From SURF-13 sp041695325 (lineage in GTDB: Bacteria > Pseudomonadota > Gammaproteobacteria > SURF-13): a DNA stretch of 8,095 nt. The translations under genes and the position numbers were made by a program. The stretch covers positions 1 to 8,095 of the forward strand of contig JBGFRC010000006.1 in the NCBI GenBank assembly GCA_041695325.1, read 5' to 3'. Positions 1 through 5,729 of this stretch are shown in pieces (positions within the stretch are counted from its first letter, which is position 1; every line of letters begins with the position of its first letter). The notes beneath the pieces are model-generated. The model saw nothing but the letters and a program-made list of their open reading frames with translations. It did not search any database and had not been told where the DNA came from.

Positions 1-108
1 CATTGGGGCATCCTGCCCGGCACAGGATGCCGTGAGCGACTATTTCTCAGAGCACGGCCGCTCCTGCGCATCCCTGCGCCCGCGGCATTGGGGCGTCCCT
101 GCCCGGCA

Positions 109-149
109 AAAAGCAAAAACGTGGCCATAAGATTTCTTATGGTGCTTTT
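109..149. terminator. Nested hairpin, possible weak terminator
   Basis: CCATAAG (125-131) pairs with CTTATGG (136-142) around a four-base loop. An outer pair, AAAAGCA (109-115) with TGCTTTT (143-149), brackets it with nine unpaired bases on the left. A short T-run (146-149) follows the inner stem, so it could end transcription arriving from the left. The inner stem is AT-rich and weak, and no gene end is visible upstream, so the terminator role is uncertain. Confidence 0.3.
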
Positions 150-151
150 CT

Positions 152-185
152 CCATTTTACAATCACATGCGTGATTGTAAAATGG
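152..185. repeat. Perfect 15-bp stem hairpin
   Basis: CCATTTTACAATCAC (152-166) is perfectly complementary to 171-185, with the four-base loop ATGC. No T-run follows, so it does not look like a standard intrinsic terminator. It sits inside the REP cluster and may be part of a composite repeat or a small non-autonomous element. Confidence 0.75.
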
Positions 186-204
186 CGGTGCATCCCTGCA
201 CTGC

Positions 205-235
205 AAGGAACCTCTGACTTAATCAGAGGTTCCTT
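205..235. repeat. Perfect 13-bp stem hairpin, MITE/IS-end-like
   Basis: AAGGAACCTCTGA (205-217) pairs perfectly with 223-235 around the loop CTTAA. GGAACCTCTG-type arms resemble terminal inverted repeats of some insertion sequences and their remnants, so this could be two fused ends of a decayed element. Only four bases follow the TT end before a G, so it is at best a poor terminator. The structure is certain from sequence; its origin is inferred. Confidence 0.6.
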
Positions 236-254
236 AACAATGGGCGAAATTAAA

Positions 255-300
255 TTGACTTAAATTCCTCCGCTGGCTGGAAACCCTTATACTAATAAGG
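255..300 (+). promoter_or_regulatory. Candidate mrcA promoter region with inverted repeat
   Basis: A TATACT hexamer (288-293) is a good -10 match and lies 33 bases before the mrcA start. It overlaps an inverted repeat, CCTTAT (285-290) and ATAAGG (295-300), which could be an operator. A TTGACT hexamer (255-260) is a good -35 match, but 27 bases separate it from the -10, too far for one sigma-70 promoter. At the usual spacing only TTCCTC (265-270) is available, so any promoter here is weak or activator-dependent. Confidence 0.3.
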
Positions 301-326
301 CCTGCCCGGTATTTTTAAGACCGCAC

Positions 327-2684
327 ATGAGCCCGCTTTTCAAGAAGACCCTTGGCTTTCTTCCCGCCGCTCTGTTAACCCTGGTTACCGTGGGCGTCGT
401 GATCTTGACGGCTCTGTATCTCTATCTTGCCCCGCAGCTACCCGCCGCGGACCAGCTGACCGAGGTGCGGCTGCAGGTGCCGCTCAAGGTATACACGGGC
501 GAGGGCAAGCTCATCGCCGAGTTCGGTGAAATGCGGCGTATTCCGGTGCAGCTCGGTCAGGTGCCCGAACACCTGCTGCAGGCGGTGCTGGCCGCCGAGG
601 ATGACCGCTTTTACAGCCATCCGGGCGTGGACTATCAAGGCCTGCTGCGCGCCGCGCTGTCCCTGGCCGCGACCGGCGAGATGAGGCAGGGCGGCAGCAC
701 CATCACCATGCAGGTGGCGCGCAATTTCTTCCTCTCCTCCGAAAAGACCTTCCTGCGCAAGTTCAAGGAAATCCTGCTCGCCTTCCGTATCGAACAGAGC
801 CTGAGCAAGGATCAGATCCTGGAACTGTACCTCAACAAGATTTTCTTTGGCCACCGGGCCTACGGCGTGGCCGCCGCGGCGCAGTTTTACTACGGCGCGG
901 AGCTCAATCAGCTCACGCTGGCGCAGATGGCCACGCTCGCCGGTCTACCCAAGGCGCCTTCCAAGTACAACCCCCTGGCGGACAGGGGGCGCGCGGTGGA
1001 GCGGCGCGACTACATCCTGGAGCGCATGCTCTCGCTCGGTTACATCAGCGAGGCGGAATACCAGATGGCGCGCAGCGCGCCCGAAACCGCCGCGCGCCAT
1101 GGTCCGGAAATTGAGATTGAGGCGCCACACCTGGCGGAGATGGTGCGCGCCGAGATGGTGCGCCGCTACGGCGAGGCGGAGGCCTACAGCGGCGGCTATG
1201 AGGTCTACACCACGCTTGATGCGCTCCGGCAGACGGCCGCCAACCTGGCGCTGCGCGCCGCGCTGCTCGAATACGACCAGCGTCACGGTTACCGTAAACC
1301 GGAAGGCCACGTGGAACTGAAAAAAGACGCGGCCAGCGCCGACTGGCAGGCGGCGCTGGAGGGCTACAGCGAAAGCGGCGGCCTACTGCCGGCACTGGTG
1401 CTGGAGGTAAAAGGCCAGAGCGCGCGCGCGTACACGCCGAGCCAGGGCGTGCTGGAATTGACCTGGGCCGGGTTGTCCTGGGCCGCGCCCTATATCAATG
1501 AAAACCGGCGCGGGCCGCGGCCCAAAAACGCCGCGCACATCCTTAAAGCCGGCGATATCGTCCGCGTGCGCCGCGACGGCGGCGGAATCTGGCAGCTGGC
1601 TCAGTTGCCCGCGGTGGAAGGCGCCTTGGTGGCGCTCTATCCCGCCACCGGCGCGATCAGCGCGCTCGCCGGCGGATTCAATTTTTATCAGAGCAATTTC
1701 AATCGTGTGTTGCAGGCGAGCCGCCAGCCGGGCTCCAGCTTCAAGCCGTTTCTGTATTCCGCGGCGCTGGAGCGCGGCTACACGCCGGCCAGCGTGGTGA
1801 ACGACGCGCCGGTGATCGTGGAGGGGGCGGACGTGGATCAGGCCACCTGGCGTCCGGAGAATTTCGGCGGCAGGTTTTACGGCCCCACGCGCCTGCGCGA
1901 GGCGCTCGCCCACTCGCGCAACCTGGTCTCGATCCGCGTGCTGCGCGCCATCGGCGTGCCTTACGCCGTTGAGTACGCGGCGCGTTTCGGATTCAAGCCG
2001 GAGCAATTGCCCAGGGTGTTGTCACTCGCGCTCGGCAGCGGCTCGGTCACGCCGCTTGAGCTCACGCGCGCCTATGCGGTGTTCGCCAACGGCGGCCATC
2101 TGATCGAGCCGTATTTCATGGACCGCATCGTGGATGCGCAAGGCAAAGTGTTGATGCAGGCCGACCCGCCCTGCGTGCAGTGCGCGGCGCCGGGCAGGGG
2201 CGTGCCGCGCGTGATCAGCGCGCAGAACGCCTACCTCATCACCTCCATGCTGCAGGACGTGATTCGCATTGGCACCGGGCGCCGCGCGCTGGAATTGATG
2301 CGCGCCGATCTCGCCGGCAAGACCGGCACCACCAATGATCTGCGCGACGCCTGGTTCGTGGGGTTTAATCCGGAGCTGGTGGCCGCCGCCTGGGTGGGCT
2401 TTGACAAGCATACGCCGCTGGGTGATGAGGAGACCGGCGGACGCGCCGCGCTGCCCGCGTGGATGCGTTTTATGGAGAGCGCGCTGCAGGGTGTGCCGGA
2501 GCAGTCCTACTCCGTGCCCGACGGCATTGTGGCGTTGCGCATAGACCCGGACAGCGGGGCGCTGGCGGCGGAGAATGACCCGCGCGCCATCGTCGAGGTG
2601 TTCAACGGCGAGCAACTGCCCACCCGGATCGCACAGCCCGCCTCCGGCCCGGAAGACGCCATAGGCGCGGAACAGCTTTTTTAA
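327..2684 (+). CDS. mrcA: Bifunctional penicillin-binding protein 1A (class A PBP)
   Basis: Inner-membrane peptidoglycan synthase that polymerises lipid II into glycan strands and cross-links their peptides. A transmembrane segment (about residues 11-34) anchors it. The GT51 glycosyltransferase domain follows, with EDDRFYSHPGVD at 91-102 (catalytic Glu91), GGSTITMQVARN at 122-133, and the RKFKEILLAFRIEQ and ELYLNKIFFG motifs at 144-175. An OB-like insert spans about 310-425. The transpeptidase has SSFK (470-473, nucleophile Ser470), SRN (530-532) and KTGT (665-668), so both activities should be intact. At 785 residues it is somewhat shorter than E. coli PBP1A (850). Cys616 and Cys619 form a CxxC pair in the late transpeptidase region. 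The ATG at 327 fits the family N-terminus, but the preceding TAAGA (316-320) is only a weak ribosome site. The gene is also called ponA. It lies two bases ahead of the next gene and is probably co-transcribed with it. Confidence 0.96.
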   Translation: MSPLFKKTLGFLPAALLTLVTVGVVILTALYLYLAPQLPAADQLTEVRLQVPLKVYTGEGKLIAEFGEMRRIPVQLGQVPEHLLQAVLAAEDDRFYSHPGVDYQGLLRAALSLAATGEMRQGGSTITMQVARNFFLSSEKTFLRKFKEILLAFRIEQSLSKDQILELYLNKIFFGHRAYGVAAAAQFYYGAELNQLTLAQMATLAGLPKAPSKYNPLADRGRAVERRDYILERMLSLGYISEAEYQMARSAPETAARHGPEIEIEAPHLAEMVRAEMVRRYGEAEAYSGGYEVYTTLDALRQTAANLALRAALLEYDQRHGYRKPEGHVELKKDAASADWQAALEGYSESGGLLPALVLEVKGQSARAYTPSQGVLELTWAGLSWAAPYINENRRGPRPKNAAHILKAGDIVRVRRDGGGIWQLAQLPAVEGALVALYPATGAISALAGGFNFYQSNFNRVLQASRQPGSSFKPFLYSAALERGYTPASVVNDAPVIVEGADVDQATWRPENFGGRFYGPTRLREALAHSRNLVSIRVLRAIGVPYAVEYAARFGFKPEQLPRVLSLALGSGSVTPLELTRAYAVFANGGHLIEPYFMDRIVDAQGKVLMQADPPCVQCAAPGRGVPRVISAQNAYLITSMLQDVIRIGTGRRALELMRADLAGKTGTTNDLRDAWFVGFNPELVAAAWVGFDKHTPLGDEETGGRAALPAWMRFMESALQGVPEQSYSVPDGIVALRIDPDSGALAAENDPRAIVEVFNGEQLPTRIAQPASGPEDAIGAEQLF

Positions 2685-2686
2685 CG

Positions 2687-3280
2687 ATGGCTACTACGCA
2701 TGAACAACGCCGGCGCCGTCTGATCGCCCTGGAGGCGGCGCGGCTTATCGCTGAGCACGGCATGAGCGATTACTACGCCGCCAAGCGCAAGGCCGCGCAA
2801 CACCTGGGCCTGCAACAGCCGCTGCCGCGCAACGAAGAGGTGGCGCAGGCGCTTGGCGAGTACCAGCGCTTGTTTCAGGCCGATATCCAGCCGCGTCATT
2901 TAAAAAAACTGCGCGAGACGGCGCTGCAGGCGATGTGTCTGCTGGAATGCTTCGAGCCGCGTTTGACGGGCTTCGTGCTCACCGGCACCGCGCACCGGCA
3001 CTCCGACGTGAACCTGCACCTGTTCGCCGCCACGCCGGAAGAAGTGGGCTGGTTTCTGCAGCGCCGAAACATTCCGTTCCAATTGACGCAACGCCAGTTC
3101 AGCTTTGCGCCCGCCGAGCCCGCCAAGACCTATCCGGTGTACCGCTTTGTCGCCGGCGAGGTGACGCTGGATATGGCGGTGTTTCCCGTGCGTGGTCTGC
3201 GCCAGGCGCCGCTTGATCCCGTGGGCGGGCGGCCCATGATGCGCGCCTCGGCGGCGGTGCTGCGCAAAATGCTGGAGTAA
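2687..3280 (+). CDS. Nucleotidyltransferase-fold-like protein, function unknown
   Basis: A 197-residue soluble protein with no signal peptide or membrane segment. The N-terminal half (about 1-85) is rich in charged residues and probably helical (RRRRLIALEAARLIAEHG). The second half carries GTAHRHSDVNLHLF (100-113), which resembles the G[ST]...xSDxDL core of minimal nucleotidyltransferases, and a later strand, EVTLDMAVFP (158-167), that could supply the third carboxylate (Asp162). The usual second Asp is Asn109, giving DxN. I recall similar proteins with 'GT...HSDINLHLF' in other Beta/Gammaproteobacteria, but know no assigned substrate. The ATG starts two bases after the mrcA stop with no clear ribosome site in the T-rich overlap, so translation is probably coupled to mrcA. 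Codon use and GC resemble the neighbours. It could be a tRNA- or nucleotide-modifying enzyme, or a catalytically dead relative. Confidence 0.8.
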   Translation: MATTHEQRRRRLIALEAARLIAEHGMSDYYAAKRKAAQHLGLQQPLPRNEEVAQALGEYQRLFQADIQPRHLKKLRETALQAMCLLECFEPRLTGFVLTGTAHRHSDVNLHLFAATPEEVGWFLQRRNIPFQLTQRQFSFAPAEPAKTYPVYRFVAGEVTLDMAVFPVRGLRQAPLDPVGGRPMMRASAAVLRKMLE

Positions 3281-3320
3281 CGCACCTTTCCGGCGCATCC
3301 GGCGGCCATTTGACTTAATT

Positions 3321-3329
3321 TTATACACA
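3321..3329 (+). promoter_or_regulatory. DnaA box (TTATACACA)
   Basis: TTATACACA matches the bacterial DnaA-box consensus TTATNCACA exactly. It lies about 300 bases before the priA start, on the far side of the AT-rich tract from the main box cluster. A single nine-base match can arise by chance; its location raises its weight. Confidence 0.5.
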
Positions 3330-3340
3330 TTCTTAAGACC

Positions 3341-3368
3341 GATACCCTACAAATTTGTAGGCGGTATC
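3341..3368. repeat. Long palindrome with perfect 16-bp core
   Basis: CCTACAAATTTGTAGG (3346-3361) is a perfect 16-bp palindrome with no spacer. Outer arms GATACC (3341-3346) and GGTATC (3363-3368) extend it if GC (3361-3362) is bulged. No T-run follows, so it is not a standard terminator. A dimeric repressor site or a cruciform-forming site would fit. Confidence 0.6.
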
Positions 3369-3388
3369 CATGCAAGCCGCGGCCGTCC

Positions 3389-3449
3389 AATTAAGTAATT
3401 GATATATATAGTTATTTTTCAAGAAGATTAAATTGTGTACATTTTGTTA
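3389..3449. other. Very AT-rich tract, possible DNA unwinding element
   Basis: Hand count gives about 10 G/C in 61 bases. It includes TTAAGTAATT, an alternating GATATATATA run (3401-3410) and GTTATTTTTC. It separates the single DnaA box at 3321 from the box cluster at 3481-3526, the arrangement expected of a DNA unwinding element. It could equally be a plain AT-rich promoter region. Confidence 0.45.
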
Positions 3450-3480
3450 CAGGTACCATTGGGATAGCTATTTGGGCCTA

Positions 3481-3526
3481 TTTGCCACATTTCACCCACA
3501 AAGTTATCCACAGATTTTGTGGATGA
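3481..3526. promoter_or_regulatory. Cluster of DnaA boxes upstream of priA
   Basis: TTATCCACA (3504-3512) is a perfect match to the high-affinity DnaA box. The reverse strand of 3518-3526 reads TCATCCACA, one mismatch from it. The two form an inverted pair with a perfect 7-bp inverted repeat, ATCCACA and TGTGGAT, separated by five bases. Two weaker two-mismatch copies precede it on the + strand: TTTGCCACA (3481-3489) and TCACCCACA (3492-3500). The three + copies of CCACA are spaced 11 and 12 bases apart, close to one helical turn. The cluster ends 99 bases before the priA ATG, so DnaA could control priA transcription or this could be part of an origin-like element. Confidence 0.65.
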
Positions 3527-3625
3527 CGAAATTCTCAAACGGGGACAAAAACTTAGCCCAGAGAAGTGATACCGCTTCTGCTGTCGCCCGCCGTAGCACG
3601 CATCTTTGTTGAGTCCCTGCCCCCT

Positions 3626-5620
3626 ATGTCCAGTGATTATCCAGTGTTGCGCGTCGCGGTGCCCGCTCCCTTGGCGCGCTGCTTTGATTACCTGATTCCG
3701 CGCGCCTGTCCTTATCCGCCTCAGCCGGGTATGCGCGTCAAGGTGCCGTTCGGACGCGATGAAACAGTAGGATTGATCATGGAGCTGGCCGAACGGAGCG
3801 CGCTGGGCGAAGAGCGTTTGAAGCACGCTATCAGCCTGCTGGACGAACAGCCATTGTTGGATGAGCCGCTGCTCGGCCTGTTACGCTGGGCGAGCGCGTA
3901 TTATCATCACCCCATCGGCGAAGTGGCGGCCGCCGCCCTGCCCGGACTATTGCGCCGAGGGCGTGCCGCGGTCTTGCCGGAAGGGGCGGCAGCAGGGCCG
4001 CTGCCGCCAGCGGACTTCGCCCCCGCGCTGAATGCGGCGCAAGCCGGCGCCGTCGCCGTGGTGGCAGAGGCGCAAGGATTTCGGGCATTTCTGCTGCAAG
4101 GCGTCACCGGCAGTGGCAAGACCGAGGTTTACTTGCGCTTGATCGAGCAGGTGGCGGCGCGCGGCGCGCAGACACTGGTGCTGGCGCCGGAGATCGGACT
4201 CACTCCCCAGTTGGTCGCGCGGTTTGAGCGGCGGCTCAAGGCGCCCATCGCGCTCATGCACTCCGGTTTGACGGAACGCGAGCGTGTAAACAACTGGCGC
4301 GCCGCGCGCGCGGGCGCACCCGTCGTGCTCGGCACCCGCTCCGCCGTGTTCGCACCGCTAAAAAATCCCGGCCTCATCATCCTGGACGAAGAGCACGACG
4401 CCTCGTTCAAACAGCAGGACGGGTTCCGCTATCATGCGCGCGACGTCGCCATCGTGCGCGCGCAGCGCGCCGACATCCCGGTGTTGCTTGGCTCCGCCAC
4501 GCCTTCCCTGGAATCGTTGCACAACGCGCGCCGGGGACGCTACCGCCTGCTCAGCCTGCCGCAGCGCGCCTGCGGCGCGGCGCACCCGGCGCTACGCCTC
4601 GTGGACGTGCGTGGTCAAGCGCTGCAAGGCGGCCTGTCGGCGCCGTTGCTCGAGGCCGTGGGTGAGCACCTCAGGCGCGGCGAACAGGTGCTGCTGTTTT
4701 TAAACCGGCGCGGCTATGCGCCGCTGCTCATGTGCCACGCCTGTGGCTGGAGCGCACAGTGCGAGCGCTGCGACGCGCGCCTAGTGCTGTACCTCGACCG
4801 GGCGCGTGCCCTGCACTGCCAGCACTGCGGCGCGCAGCGCGCCCGTCCGGAGCACTGCGCGGCGTGCCGGAGCACCGAGCTGCGCGTGCTGGGCTACGGC
4901 ACCGAGCGTGTCGAGCAGACCCTGCGTGAGCGTTTTCCCGCCGCCGAGGTGTTGCGCATAGACCGCGACAGCACGCGGCGCAAGGGCGCGCTCCAGGACT
5001 TACTCACGCGCGCGCAGCGCGGCCGTGCGCAAATCCTCATCGGCACCCAGATGCTGGCCAAGGGCCATCACCTGCCCAACGTCACCCTAGCCGGGATACT
5101 CAACGCGGATCAAGGCCTGTTCGGCGCCGACTTCCGCGCCGCCGAGCGCATGGCGCAGCTCATCGTGCAGGTGGCGGGGCGCGCCGGGCGCGCGGACAAG
5201 CCGGGGCGGGTGCTGATTCAGACCCATCACCCCGCACACCCCTTGCTCACCGCGCTCATCCGCGACGGTTATGCCGCGTTTGCCGAGGCCGCGCTTGCCG
5301 AGCGCGCGCAGGCGCAGTTGCCGCCTTACAGCAGCCTGGCGCTGCTGCGCGCCGAGGCGGTGAAGCCGGGCGCGCCGCTGGAATTTTTGCACGCCGCGTC
5401 AGCCGCCGCCCAGGCTCCGGCCGGCGTGCGCCTGTTGGGGCCGGTGAGCGCGCCTATGGCAAGGCGCGCCGGGCGTCACCGTGCGCAACTGCTGGTGCAA
5501 ACTGCGCGCCGCGCCGATCTGCAGCGCTTTCTTGACGCCTGGATGCCGCGGCTGGAGGCGATGAAAGCCGCGCGCAAGGTGCGCTGGTCATTGGACGTGG
5601 ACCCGGTGGAGATGTTATGA
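3626..5620 (+). CDS. priA: Primosomal protein N' (replication-restart helicase PriA), short form
   Basis: PriA is a 3'-to-5' superfamily 2 DNA helicase that recognises stalled forks and starts reloading of DnaB. The N-terminal 3'-end-binding domain (about 1-100) contains VAVPAPLARCFDYLIP. The helicase core follows: Walker A GVTGSGKT (159-166), DEEH (254-257), GSATPSLES (289-297), IGTQMLAKGHH (472-482) and QVAGRAGR (515-522). All eight zinc-binding cysteines are present (370, 373, 379, 382, 398, 401, 411, 414). The protein has 664 residues against 732 in E. coli. The shortfall falls between LLRRGRAAV and LNAAQAGAV, where E. coli has its winged-helix domain and this protein has only an 18-residue Ala/Pro/Gly-rich linker (117-134). 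I chose the ATG at 3626 because MSSDYPVLRVAVPAPL aligns with family N-termini. An in-frame GTG at 3566 would add 20 residues unlike the family. Neither start has a good ribosome site. Confidence 0.96.
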   Translation: MSSDYPVLRVAVPAPLARCFDYLIPRACPYPPQPGMRVKVPFGRDETVGLIMELAERSALGEERLKHAISLLDEQPLLDEPLLGLLRWASAYYHHPIGEVAAAALPGLLRRGRAAVLPEGAAAGPLPPADFAPALNAAQAGAVAVVAEAQGFRAFLLQGVTGSGKTEVYLRLIEQVAARGAQTLVLAPEIGLTPQLVARFERRLKAPIALMHSGLTERERVNNWRAARAGAPVVLGTRSAVFAPLKNPGLIILDEEHDASFKQQDGFRYHARDVAIVRAQRADIPVLLGSATPSLESLHNARRGRYRLLSLPQRACGAAHPALRLVDVRGQALQGGLSAPLLEAVGEHLRRGEQVLLFLNRRGYAPLLMCHACGWSAQCERCDARLVLYLDRARALHCQHCGAQRARPEHCAACRSTELRVLGYGTERVEQTLRERFPAAEVLRIDRDSTRRKGALQDLLTRAQRGRAQILIGTQMLAKGHHLPNVTLAGILNADQGLFGADFRAAERMAQLIVQVAGRAGRADKPGRVLIQTHHPAHPLLTALIRDGYAAFAEAALAERAQAQLPPYSSLALLRAEAVKPGAPLEFLHAASAAAQAPAGVRLLGPVSAPMARRAGRHRAQLLVQTARRADLQRFLDAWMPRLEAMKAARKVRWSLDVDPVEML

Positions 5621-5624
5621 CGGC

Positions 5625-5723
5625 AGATACAAGGGGAAAGATACAAGATGCAAGGGAAAAGATACCAGGGAAGAGATAAAATAGCCGCTGATCCTTTTCT
5701 CTTGTATCTTGCATCTTGTATCT
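5625..5723. repeat. Opposed heptad-repeat arrays forming an inverted repeat
   Basis: Eight in-phase 7-bp units run on the + strand from 5625 to 5680. All begin AG; variants are AGATACA, AGATGCA, AGGGAAA, AGATACC and AGATAAA. Five in-phase units run on the opposite strand from 5723 back to 5689 (AGATACA, AGATGCA, AGAGAAA, AGGATCA). The two arrays produce a perfect 16-bp inverted repeat: AGATACAAGATGCAAG at 5639-5654 against 5708-5723, with a 53-base loop. The element starts four bases after the priA stop and ends six bases before the argS ATG, so it fills the whole gap. In a priA–argS transcript it could fold into a long hairpin next to the argS start. It could also be a dispersed repeat that landed here. 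Confidence 0.75.
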
Positions 5724-5729
5724 GATTCT

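Larger units (their letters stand above)
1..201. repeat. REP-like cluster of short palindromic units
   Basis: Four copies of a short stem-loop unit are visible, each with a G/C-rich stem around a TCC or TCCC loop. They lie at 6-18 (GGGCA/TGCCC arms), 66-79 (GCGCA/TGCGC), 91-104 (GGGC/GCCC) and 188-201 (GTGCA/TGCAC). The phrase CATTGGGGC occurs at 1-9 and again at 86-94, so longer blocks are duplicated too. The first copy can also form a different 9-bp stem (7-15 with 23-31). This layout is typical of dispersed intergenic REP/BIME-type elements in Proteobacteria. I infer the class from structure only and cannot name the family. Confidence 0.65.
3281..3625. other. 345-base intergenic region, AT-rich and origin-like
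   Basis: No gene is supported here. The region contains a DnaA-box match (3321-3329), a long palindrome (3341-3368), a tract of about 16% GC by hand count (3389-3449) and a cluster of DnaA-box-like sequences (3481-3526), all set between genes of high GC content. TATAGT (3407-3412) could serve as a -10 but lacks a convincing -35. TTGTTA (3444-3449) could be a -35, but only weak -10 matches follow it. No terminator with a T-run is seen behind the nucleotidyltransferase-like gene. Confidence 0.7.

Noticed and set aside
1..176. Open frame on the + strand through the REP cluster, as a possible 3' end of an upstream gene
   Set aside because: It reads only through repeat units, has no recognisable protein sequence, and ends inside a hairpin.
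125..240. CRISPR array or tRNA-like structure among the stacked hairpins
   Set aside because: The palindromes differ from each other, there are no regular repeat-spacer units, and no cloverleaf can be drawn.
1383..2615. Long - strand frames opposite mrcA
   Set aside because: They are shadows of a complete, motif-rich mrcA in high-GC sequence.
3281..3310. CCGG-CCGG mini-hairpin behind the nucleotidyltransferase-like gene as a terminator
   Set aside because: The stem is only four base pairs and no T-run follows.
3566..3625. GTG at 3566 as the priA start
   Set aside because: The extra 20 residues do not resemble family N-termini, while the ATG at 3626 begins the conserved sequence directly. 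The upstream bases give only a weak ribosome site for either.
3428..3826. 132-codon - strand frame through the priA upstream region
   Set aside because: It overlaps priA's N-terminus and the DnaA-box cluster, and the protein has no recognisable motif.
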